Shown in pieces: positions 1-4,916 of a stretch of 7,938 bases of DNA (the first letter of the stretch is position 1; each line of letters starts with the position of its first letter). The position numbers and the translations under genes are program-made. The stretch is from an uncultured Micrococcales bacterium. Its GTDB lineage: Bacteria > Actinomycetota > Actinomycetes > Actinomycetales > Microbacteriaceae. The stretch covers positions 1 through 7,938 of the forward strand of contig CAIJWY010000174.1 of assembly GCA_903824455.1 (NCBI GenBank), given 5' to 3'. Under the pieces are notes generated by a model that worked only from the letters and a program-made list of their open reading frames with translations, was not told the DNA's origin and did no database searches.

Positions 1-1
1 C

Positions 2-685
2 GTTCGCCTCGGCGCCCACTCCAACTTCAAACTGGTGCCCGGCTACAGTCACACCATCTGCGTGAGCATCAATGACGAAGTGGTTCATGGGATTCCATCA
101 AAAGAGCGTATTTTTGCACCCGGCGACATCATCTCGATCGACTGCGGTGCCGAAACCGCCGACGGGTGGAACGGCGACAGCGCCATGACGATTGTTCTGC
201 CTGGCGGAGACGCCAAGACGGCTGAAATTCGAAACAGGCTAAGTGCGGTAACCGAAGGCTCACTCTGGGCGGGCATCGCAGCACTTGCCAAAGCCAAACA
301 CCTGCACGAGGTTGGGGCTGCTGTTCAAAAACACGTTCTATCCCACGGAAATTACGGGATTCTCGAAGATTATGTTGGCCACGGCATCGGTCGTTCGATG
401 CACGAAGATCCGCCGGTCTACAACTTCGCCACTCGCACTTTGGGCCCAAAGGTGGTTCCTGGCCTTTGCGTAGCCATTGAACCGATGGTTACCGCTGGTT
501 CCAAGGCAACCAAAGTCCTCGGCGACGGCTGGACGGTAGCTACGAAAGACGGCTCACCGGCATCTCATTGGGAGCACAGCATTGCCGTTCATGAAAAAGG
601 AATCTGGGTTTTGACCGCTTTTGACGGGGGAAAAGCCGATTTAGCTCCTTTCGGCATCGTCCCGGTAGATCCTCGCAACATTTAA
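2..685 (+). CDS. map: Type I methionine aminopeptidase, 5' end cut off by the window
   Basis: Removes the initiator methionine from nascent proteins in the cytoplasm, using a two-metal centre. The reading frame is open from base 2, so the N-terminus is missing; the GTG at 35 is an internal Val codon, because the conserved family stretch (G-A-H-S-N-F) lies upstream of it. Counting from base 35, the family motifs are VVHG (His18), the metal ligands Asp36 (SID) and Asp48 (NGD), GHGIGR followed by MHEDP, the IEPM glutamate and the WEHS glutamate, so all five metal ligands are present. The Asp-Asp spacing is 12 residues, one more than the 11 in the E. coli enzyme. In bacteria this gene usually follows secY-adk and precedes infA, which matches the neighbour here. 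Identity is secure; only the 5' end is unseen. Confidence 0.96.
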   Translation, partial: VRLGAHSNFKLVPGYSHTICVSINDEVVHGIPSKERIFAPGDIISIDCGAETADGWNGDSAMTIVLPGGDAKTAEIRNRLSAVTEGSLWAGIAALAKAKHLHEVGAAVQKHVLSHGNYGILEDYVGHGIGRSMHEDPPVYNFATRTLGPKVVPGLCVAIEPMVTAGSKATKVLGDGWTVATKDGSPASHWEHSIAVHEKGIWVLTAFDGGKADLAPFGIVPVDPRNI

Positions 686-808
686 TTGGCTTTTCTAGGC
701 AAAACTGCCTAAGATTGAACTTCGGTGTCTTTTACACACAATTCCCTTATTTAAGGTTCGGGTTTTTGCGTGCAAAAGAGGCCATAAAAGCTAAGTAGAA
801 GTGAGTGT
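686..808 (+). promoter_or_regulatory. map-infA spacer with a small hairpin and possible promoter
   Basis: This 123-nt gap is long enough to hold a promoter for the infA block. A perfect 6-bp inverted repeat with a 4-nt loop lies at 696-701 and 706-711 (TAGGCA/TGCCTA). It has no T-run after it, so it is at best a weak terminator for map. A possible promoter is TTGAAC at 715-720 with CACAAT at 737-742 (16-nt spacer). An alternative -10 of the TAnnnT type is TAAGGT at 752-757, next to a palindrome-like CCTTA/TAAGG (745-756). None is convincing by eye. Confidence 0.3.
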
Positions 809-1030
809 ATGGCCAGCAAAGACGGTGTCATCGAATTAGAAGGCACAATCATTGAGGCGCTACCGAACGCAATGTTTCGTGTAGAGCTGGCCAATGGTCA
901 CAAAGTTTTAGCAACGATTTCGGGAAAGATGCGCCAGCACTACATCCGTATTCTCCTAGGAGACCGCGTTCTTGTGGAAGTTAGCACCTACGACCTATCT
1001 CGTGGCCGAATCACCTACCGCTACAAATAA
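809..1030 (+). CDS. infA: Translation initiation factor IF-1
   Basis: Cytoplasmic OB-fold protein that binds the 30S A site during initiation and acts with IF2 and IF3. The product is 73 residues, a usual IF1 length for actinobacteria. It begins MASKDGVIELEG and holds the strongly conserved core N-A-M-F-R-V-E-L, then NGHKVLA, SGKMRQHYIRIL, GDRV and finally YDLSRGRITYRYK at the C-terminus. The ATG at 809 is chosen because the protein begins exactly at the family N-terminus; the ribosome site in front (GAAGTGAG) is a weak purine-rich one. It follows map by 123 nt and precedes rpmJ by 36 nt, the standard arrangement. Confidence 0.97.
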   Translation: MASKDGVIELEGTIIEALPNAMFRVELANGHKVLATISGKMRQHYIRILLGDRVLVEVSTYDLSRGRITYRYK

Positions 1031-1033
1031 ACC

Positions 1034-1047
1034 GGCTAGCAATAGCC
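1034..1047 (+). promoter_or_regulatory. GNRA-capped hairpin between infA and rpmJ
   Basis: GGCTA (1034-1038) and TAGCC (1043-1047) form a perfect 5-bp stem closed by a GCAA tetraloop, 19 nt before the rpmJ start. There is no T-run, so it is not an intrinsic terminator. It could be an mRNA stabiliser or protein-binding leader element; that role is inference. A hairpin with the same loop recurs before rpsM at 1225-1238. Confidence 0.4.
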
Positions 1048-1066
1048 CCGAAAAGAAGTAAGAGAC

Positions 1067-1180
1067 ATGAAGGTAAACCCTAGCGTCAAGAAGATTTGCG
1101 ACAAGTGCAAGGTCATTCGCCGCCACGGTCGAGTCATGGTCATCTGCGAGAACCCGCGTCACAAGCAGCGCCAGGGCTAA
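1067..1180 (+). CDS. rpmJ: 50S ribosomal protein L36 (bL36), zinc-binding form
   Basis: Smallest protein of the large ribosomal subunit, 37 residues, reading MKVNPSVKKICDKCK at its start and ENPRHKQRQG at its end. It has the intact zinc-ribbon ligand set Cys11, Cys14, Cys27 and His32, so it is the zinc-dependent (C+) paralogue and not the zinc-free one that some actinobacteria express under zinc limitation. The start ATG at 1067 gives the exact family N-terminus; the ribosome site is a poor purine stretch (AAGTAAGAG). It is easily missed because of its size. It lies between infA and rpsM, its normal place at the head of the alpha operon. Confidence 0.96.
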   Translation: MKVNPSVKKICDKCKVIRRHGRVMVICENPRHKQRQG

Positions 1181-1224
1181 TCCCCGCACTAAGCAAAACA
1201 ACTAAATAACAACAAGGCAAAGCA

Positions 1225-1276
1225 ACCGAGCAATCGGTAACCTCCGGGAGAAGGCCGGAGCCAAAGGAAACTTTGG
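1225..1276 (+). promoter_or_regulatory. Three-hairpin leader upstream of rpsM
   Basis: The 135-nt gap before rpsM contains three perfect inverted repeats in a row. Hairpin A is ACCGA/TCGGT (1225-1229, 1234-1238) with a GCAA loop. Hairpin B is CTCCGG/CCGGAG (1242-1247, 1255-1260) with a 7-nt loop. Hairpin C is CCAAAG/CTTTGG (1261-1266, 1271-1276) with a GAAA loop. B and C abut with no unpaired base, so they could stack end to end. Two loops are GNRA tetraloops. The rpsM Shine-Dalgarno AAGGAG is at 1304-1309, downstream of the structures. In E. coli the rpsM leader is where S4 represses the alpha operon; whether this leader has any such role is inference. Confidence 0.5.
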
Positions 1277-1315
1277 GTGCAATGCTGAAGACCTTCCAAA
1301 AACAAGGAGTTCCAT

Positions 1316-1693
1316 ATGGCACGTGTTGCCGGAGCAGATATCCCAGACGCGAAACGCGTCGAAATCGCACTAACCTACATCTACGGCATTGGCCGTACCC
1401 GCTCTGTCAAGATTCTTGCAGAGACCAACGTCGACAAAGACATTCGTGTCAAGGATCTAACCGACGACCAACTAATTGCGATTCGTGACTTCATCGAAGG
1501 AACCTTCAAGGTTGAAGGTGACCTACGCCGTGACGTAGCTGCCGACATTCGCCGCAAGGTAGAAATTGGTTCATACCAGGGTATTCGTCACCGCAAGGGA
1601 CTACCTGTGCATGGTCAGCGCACCAAAACCAACGCTCGTACTCGCAAGGGTCCAAAGCGCACCGTAGCCGGCAAGAAAAAGGCGGCTCGCTAG
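1316..1693 (+). CDS. rpsM: 30S ribosomal protein S13 (uS13)
   Basis: Small-subunit head protein that contacts the P-site tRNA and forms bridges to the 50S subunit with L5. The product is 125 residues, normal for actinobacteria. It begins MARVAGADIPDAKRVEIAL, followed by the helix-two-turn-helix region TYIYGIGR, then EGDLRRDVAADIRRK, and the basic rRNA-binding tail with GIRHRKGLPVHGQ and TKTNARTRKGPKRTVAGKK. A strong ribosome site AAGGAG lies 6 nt before the ATG. It is separated from rpmJ by 135 nt of structured leader and from rpsK by 45 nt. Five of its six leucines are CTA codons, typical of the highly expressed genes here. A small hairpin with a bulged A (1691-1709) overlaps its stop codon. 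Confidence 0.98.
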   Translation: MARVAGADIPDAKRVEIALTYIYGIGRTRSVKILAETNVDKDIRVKDLTDDQLIAIRDFIEGTFKVEGDLRRDVAADIRRKVEIGSYQGIRHRKGLPVHGQRTKTNARTRKGPKRTVAGKKKAAR

Positions 1694-1738
1694 TAGCCGC
1701 TAGGCACTAACGACGTCCAAAGGAATTCAGGAGAAATC

Positions 1739-2149
1739 ATGGCAGCAGCACCGAAAGCTAAGGCAGGCGCAGTTCGCAAGCCTCGCAAAAAGGTCAACAA
1801 GAACATCACCGTTGGTCAGGCTCACATCAAGTCGACCTTCAACAACACCATCGTTTCGATCACCGACGCCACCGGCGCCGTAATCTCGTGGTCGTCATCA
1901 GGTGACGTTGGCTTCAAGGGTTCACGTAAGTCAACCCCTTACGCCGCGCAGATGGCAGCCGAGGCTGCAGCTCGCAAGGCGCAGGAGCACGGACTAAAGA
2001 AGGTTGACGTTTTCGTTAAGGGCCCAGGCTCTGGACGCGAAACCGCAATCCGTTCGCTACAGGCAGCAGGCCTTGAGGTTGGTTCGATTTCGGACGTAAC
2101 CCCACAGGCACACAACGGTTGCCGCCCACCAAAGCGTCGTCGCGTCTAA
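1739..2149 (+). CDS. rpsK: 30S ribosomal protein S11 (uS11)
   Basis: Small-subunit platform protein that binds 16S rRNA near the E-site and mRNA path. The product is 136 residues: a basic Ala/Lys N-terminal leader (residues 1-20), then NITVGQAHIKSTFNNTIVSI, WSSSG around residue 51, KGSRKSTPYAAQ around 60-71, GPGSGRETAIRSLQ at 95-108 and the signature C-terminus HNGCRPPKRRRV. The Asn in HNG is the position that is isomerised to isoaspartate in E. coli S11. The ATG is preceded at 5 nt by AGGAGA (1729-1734). In many bacteria rpsD would be next; here rpoA follows directly after a 116-nt structured gap. Confidence 0.98.
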   Translation: MAAAPKAKAGAVRKPRKKVNKNITVGQAHIKSTFNNTIVSITDATGAVISWSSSGDVGFKGSRKSTPYAAQMAAEAAARKAQEHGLKKVDVFVKGPGSGRETAIRSLQAAGLEVGSISDVTPQAHNGCRPPKRRRV

Positions 2150-2191
2150 CGCCTCAGCACTTTCCAAAAACCAGCTTTAAAAACTCCAAAG

Positions 2192-2247
2192 CCTGTTCAG
2201 TGGCCACTGAATAGGAACGCAAATAGACATCAAATAGTGGATGTCTA
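2192..2247 (+). promoter_or_regulatory. Two-hairpin leader upstream of rpoA
   Basis: The 116-nt rpsK-rpoA gap holds two clear hairpins. The first (2192-2215) has a 10-bp stem with one G-U pair and a GGCC loop; its inner 16 bases, 2196-2211, are a perfect palindrome, TTCAGTGGCCACTGAA. The second (2224-2231 with 2240-2247) is TAGACATC/GATGTCTA, an 8-bp perfect stem with an 8-nt loop, ending 4 nt before the rpoA ribosome site AAAGGA (2252-2257). A weaker GCTTT/AAAGC pair lies at 2174-2192 and would share a base with the first stem. No T-run follows either main hairpin, so these are not classic terminators. Confidence 0.5.
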
Positions 2248-2265
2248 GATGAAAGGAAACAAGTA

Positions 2266-3282
2266 GTGCTATTTAGCCAGCGTCCAGAACTAAAAGAAAA
2301 TGTCCAGGCACCTAACCGTTCGATTTTTACCCTCGAGCCACTAGAGCCAGGATTTGGTTACACCCTAGGTAACTCAATTCGTCGCACCCTACTATCGTCG
2401 ATCCCTGGTGCTGCCGTAACTCACGTGCGCATCAACGGCGCACTACACGAGTTCAGCGTGCTAGATGGTGTGAAGGAAGACGTTACCGAGATTCTTCTAA
2501 ACATCAAAGACCTAGTGGTTTCGTCGACCAACGACGAGCCAGTTGTTGCTCACCTAAAGAAGAGCGCAGCCGGTGTTGTAACCGCGAAAGACATCGAAGT
2601 TCCTGCCGGTGTTGAAATTCACAACCCAGAACTAGTGATTGCCAACATCTCGGCAAAGTCGAAGTTCGAAGTTGAGCTAACCATCGAGCGTGGCCGTGGC
2701 TACGTTCAGGCAAGCCAGAACCGCAACGGCAGCGAAGAAGCTGGTCTAATCCCAGTTGACTCGATCTATTCACCAGTGCTAAAGGTTTCTTACCGCGTTG
2801 AGGCAACTCGTGCGGGCGAGTTCACCAACTTCGACAAGCTTGTTGTTGACGTTGAGACCAAGTCTTCGATCGAGCCTAAGGAAGCTTTCGCTTCTGCCGG
2901 TAAGACCCTGGTTGAGCTATTCGGTTTGGCTGCAAGCCTCGACGCCGAAGCTGAAGGTATTGAGATGGGATCGGCCGTTGCCGACTTCTCGCTATCACCA
3001 GAACTAGCTACTCCAATCGAAGAGCTAGAACTGACCGTTCGCAGCTACAACTGCTTGAAGCGCGAAGGTATCAACACCGTTAGCGAATTGACCAACCTTA
3101 CCGAAGACCAGCTGATGAACATCCGCAACTTCGGTTCGAAGTCGGTCGACGAAGTTCGCGACAAGCTGTACTCGATGGGTCTGCGTTTCCGCGACGCACT
3201 TCCTGGCTTTGAAGGTACCTACTTCAGCGCTGGCAGCAACGACGCAGCATTCACCGACATTGACGAGGAAGGCCAGGCGTAA
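2266..3282 (+). CDS. rpoA: DNA-directed RNA polymerase subunit alpha
   Basis: Forms the alpha dimer that nucleates RNA polymerase assembly; its C-terminal domain binds UP elements and activators. The product is 338 residues. The N-terminal domain carries the dimerisation signature GFGYTLGNSIRRTLLSS (29-45) and runs to about 230. The C-terminal domain spans about 252-312, with the DNA-contact residues Arg259, Asn262, Cys263 (TVRSYNCLK) and Gly290, Lys292, Ser293, Glu296, equivalent to E. coli R265, N268, C269, G296, K298, S299 and E302. A short acidic tail ends the protein. The start is GTG at 2266, supported by AAAGGA 8 nt upstream and by the family N-terminus (M-L-x-x-Q-R-P). Leucine codons shift along the gene: 15 of the first 17 are CTA, but only 4 of the last 16. 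Confidence 0.98.
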   Translation: MLFSQRPELKENVQAPNRSIFTLEPLEPGFGYTLGNSIRRTLLSSIPGAAVTHVRINGALHEFSVLDGVKEDVTEILLNIKDLVVSSTNDEPVVAHLKKSAAGVVTAKDIEVPAGVEIHNPELVIANISAKSKFEVELTIERGRGYVQASQNRNGSEEAGLIPVDSIYSPVLKVSYRVEATRAGEFTNFDKLVVDVETKSSIEPKEAFASAGKTLVELFGLAASLDAEAEGIEMGSAVADFSLSPELATPIEELELTVRSYNCLKREGINTVSELTNLTEDQLMNIRNFGSKSVDEVRDKLYSMGLRFRDALPGFEGTYFSAGSNDAAFTDIDEEGQA

Positions 3283-3317
3283 GCCGGCCAACCTAGAAAT
3301 CTAATAGGAGAAACAAA

Positions 3318-3953
3318 ATGGCAGCCCCAACAAAAGGCCCAAGACTAGGTGGAGGACCTTCTCACGAACGTCTAATGCTTCGTAACATGGCCACCTCGCT
3401 GTTCCTACACGGACGCATCGAAACCACCGAGACCAAGGCCAAGCGCCTTCGTCCGTTGGCCGAACGTCTAGTTACCTTCGCCAAGCGCGGAGACCTAGCA
3501 TCGCGTCGTCGTGTTCTTGCCCAGCTTTTGGACAAGACCGCTGTTCACAAGCTATTCACCGAGGTTGCACCTTTGGTTGCCGACCGTCCAGGTGGCTACA
3601 CTCGCATCACCAAGCTTGGCTTCCGTAAGGGTGACAACGCTCCAATCGCAGTTATTGAACTAGTGCTTGAGCCGGTTTCCCCTAAGGCTGTTAACAAGAA
3701 GCCAAAGATTGAAAACGCTGTTAAGGCTTCGGCTGCTCCAGTTGTTGAAGAAGTGGTTGAAGAAGCCGTGGCCGAAGAAGTTGCTGAAGTGGTTGAAGAA
3801 GCTCCGGCTGCTGAAGTCACAGAGGTTGCAGTGGCTGAAGAGGCTCCTGCCGTTGAAGAGGAAGCACCAGCTGCCGAAGAGGCTCCTGTTGCTGAAGAAG
3901 CTCCTGCAGAAGAAGCACCAGCTGCTGAAGCAGAATCTGCCGACGACAAGTAA
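3318..3953 (+). CDS. rplQ: 50S ribosomal protein L17 (bL17) with long acidic C-terminal tail
   Basis: Large-subunit protein near the peptide exit tunnel. Residues 1 to about 120 are a normal L17 core: GPRLGGGPSHERLMLRNMA, then HGRIETTETKAKRLRPLAE, and RPGGYTRI followed by KLGFRKGDNAP. A short basic linker (123-136, KPKIENAVK) leads to a tail, residues about 137-211, made almost only of Glu, Ala, Val and Pro, with 24 Glu and 2 Asp and no basic residue until the final Lys. E. coli L17 is about 127 residues; actinobacterial homologues are often longer, but this tail is extreme in composition. The ATG has AGGAG 7 nt upstream. The gene sits 35 nt after rpoA and 6 nt before truA, and a terminator-like hairpin follows it. 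Confidence 0.96.
   Translation: MAAPTKGPRLGGGPSHERLMLRNMATSLFLHGRIETTETKAKRLRPLAERLVTFAKRGDLASRRRVLAQLLDKTAVHKLFTEVAPLVADRPGGYTRITKLGFRKGDNAPIAVIELVLEPVSPKAVNKKPKIENAVKASAAPVVEEVVEEAVAEEVAEVVEEAPAAEVTEVAVAEEAPAVEEEAPAAEEAPVAEEAPAEEAPAAEAESADDK
3740..3946 (+). repeat. Low-complexity GAA/GCT-rich region coding the L17 acidic tail
   Basis: Degenerate tandem repeats encode variations on E-E-A-P-A and V-V-E-E. The DNA is biased to GAAGAAG, GTTGAAG and GCTCC words, so it resembles a slippage-prone tract. Unit length is irregular (5 to 8 codons) and there is no exact long repeat. Copy number is likely to vary between close relatives, which is inference. Confidence 0.6.
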
Positions 3954-3959
3954 TTTGTA

Positions 3960-4820
3960 ATGAAAGCGCCCGCCAACCCACCGGTTGACGGGCGCTTTCG
4001 CTTTAGGTTGGATCTGGCTTACGATGGCACCGACTTTTACGGTTTTGCCAAGCAATCGGCCTACCGAACCGTGGCCGGTGAACTACTCAGCGGCTTGGTG
4101 AAGATTTTTGGCGAAGACGATCAAGACTTTCGCATGCGGGTTGCTGGCAGAACCGATGCCGGCGTGCACGCCCAGGCCCAGGTGCTTCATCTCGATCTAA
4201 CTTCGGAACAGTTGAAGCGAATTCGCCGAGGCCATGGCGTTGCCGAGCGGCTGAACAAAATTATTGCCCCAGATGTTCGCGTGATCTCATTCGAAGAAGC
4301 CGAACCGGGGTTCCATGCGCGCTATTCGGCGCTATCTCGCCGTTACCGCTACAGCATCGCCGATCGCAGTGTGGTTCCAAACCCGATGACTTCTCGCTAC
4401 CTGCTGGAAATCCTGTGGCACCTCGAGGTTGAGCCAATGGTCGAAGTTGCCAAAGAGTTTATTGGTCTGCGCGATTTTAGAGCCTTCTGCAAGGAACGCG
4501 ACGGCACCACTACGATCCGCAGACTTCGTGAAATCAGCGTAAAACGCAGGTCAAACGGCGTAATCGACATAGAAATTGAAGCCGACGCCTTTTGCCACAA
4601 TATGGTTCGTTCGGTGGTTGGCGCGCTGATGTCGGCGGGGTCCGGCAGAACCAGTGTTCGCGAGGTTCGCAAAGCCCTCAGCGGCCAGCGGAACGAGCAC
4701 GCCTATAAGGTTCAGGCACCACAGGGCCTCACTCTGATCAAGATTGCCTACCCCGCAAAATCGAAACTCGCGGCCCAAGCTGAACTAACTCAGCGAACCC
4801 GAACCCTTGACGACAATTAG
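3960..4820 (+). CDS. truA: tRNA pseudouridine(38-40) synthase TruA
   Basis: Converts uridines 38-40 in the tRNA anticodon stem-loop to pseudouridine; cytoplasmic. The 286-residue product shows the TruA hallmarks: LDLAYDGTDFYGF (17-29), RVAGRTDAGVHA with catalytic Asp66, GFHARYSALSRRYRY in the middle, DFRAFCK, and AFCHNMVRSVVGALM near the end. The ATG at 3960 is preferred because it keeps the first beta strand (F-R-F-R-L-D-L) intact; the alternative TTG at 4008 would remove it. There is no Shine-Dalgarno before the ATG, which lies only 6 nt after the rplQ stop, so translation by coupling to rplQ is likely. Codons 1-14 are also the arms of a very strong hairpin (3962-3999). Leucine usage (4 CTA of 24) is unlike the ribosomal genes. 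rplQ-truA adjacency is common in bacteria. Confidence 0.94.
   Translation: MKAPANPPVDGRFRFRLDLAYDGTDFYGFAKQSAYRTVAGELLSGLVKIFGEDDQDFRMRVAGRTDAGVHAQAQVLHLDLTSEQLKRIRRGHGVAERLNKIIAPDVRVISFEEAEPGFHARYSALSRRYRYSIADRSVVPNPMTSRYLLEILWHLEVEPMVEVAKEFIGLRDFRAFCKERDGTTTIRRLREISVKRRSNGVIDIEIEADAFCHNMVRSVVGALMSAGSGRTSVREVRKALSGQRNEHAYKVQAPQGLTLIKIAYPAKSKLAAQAELTQRTRTLDDN
3962..3999 (+). terminator. Strong terminator-like hairpin after rplQ, inside the truA 5' end
   Basis: GAAAGCGCCCG (3962-3972) pairs perfectly with CGGGCGCTTTC (3989-3999). After a single C/A mismatch, CAACC (3974-3978) pairs with GGTTG (3983-3987) around a CACC loop. This gives 16 pairs in 38 nt. The 3' side runs into TTTCGCTTT, a partial T-tract (3996-4004). 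The shape is that of an intrinsic terminator or attenuator for the alpha-operon transcript, yet it begins at the G of the truA start codon. A translating ribosome would be expected to melt it. Confidence 0.6.
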
Positions 4821-4823
4821 AGT

Positions 4824-4853
4824 TTGACCTGAGCCTGTGTTTCAGGCTAAACT
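4824..4853 (+). promoter_or_regulatory. Promoter for rplM-rpsI
   Basis: TTGACC (4824-4829, five of six to the -35 consensus) and TAAACT (4848-4853, a TAnnnT -10 of the kind common in actinobacteria) are separated by 18 nt, just after the truA stop. The start of transcription would be near 4860, giving a leader of roughly 57 nt before rplM. The spacer contains a perfect inverted repeat AGCCTG/CAGGCT (4832-4837, 4843-4848) that could be an operator, or a hairpin ending the truA transcript, although no T-run follows. Confidence 0.6.
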
Positions 4854-4864
4854 TGACCCTTGTT

Positions 4865-4881
4865 GCTGGTTATCTACCAGC
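4865..4881 (+). promoter_or_regulatory. Hairpin in the rplM leader
   Basis: GCTGGT (4865-4870) and ACCAGC (4876-4881) form a perfect 6-bp stem with a TATCT loop, starting about 5 nt after the predicted transcription start. L13 leaders in Firmicutes are known autoregulatory RNAs; whether this simple hairpin plays that part is inference. The rplM ribosome site AGAAGG (4903-4908) is well downstream of it and unpaired. Confidence 0.4.
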
Positions 4882-4916
4882 CTGCTTACTTTTACAAACA
4901 CAAGAAGGCAATTCAA

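Noticed and set aside
129..449. Minus-strand open frame opposite map
   Set aside because: It is antisense to conserved metal-ligand motifs of methionine aminopeptidase, Arg/Pro-rich and without any recognisable feature.
696..711. Hairpin after map as an intrinsic terminator
   Set aside because: The stem is only 6 bp and no T-run follows on the + strand, so it is recorded only as part of the spacer.
2196..2211. The perfect palindrome before rpoA as a repressor operator
   Set aside because: It matches no operator I can name, and the stem extends outward through a G-U pair, which fits RNA pairing better; a DNA role is not excluded.
3667..3960. A 97-codon Leu/Lys-rich + strand frame inside rplQ
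   Set aside because: It is an out-of-frame reading of the repeated L17 tail codons and has no ribosome site.
3596..4055. Two overlapping minus-strand open frames rich in Ser/Ala or Phe/Ser opposite rplQ and the truA start
   Set aside because: Their composition is the direct mirror of the GAA/GCT-rich L17 tail; low-complexity coding DNA commonly leaves open antisense frames.
4860..4916. A longer rplM starting at TTG 4860
   Set aside because: The extra 19 residues do not match L13, the TTG coincides with the predicted transcription start, and GTG 4917 has AGAAGG at 8 nt and gives the family N-terminus.
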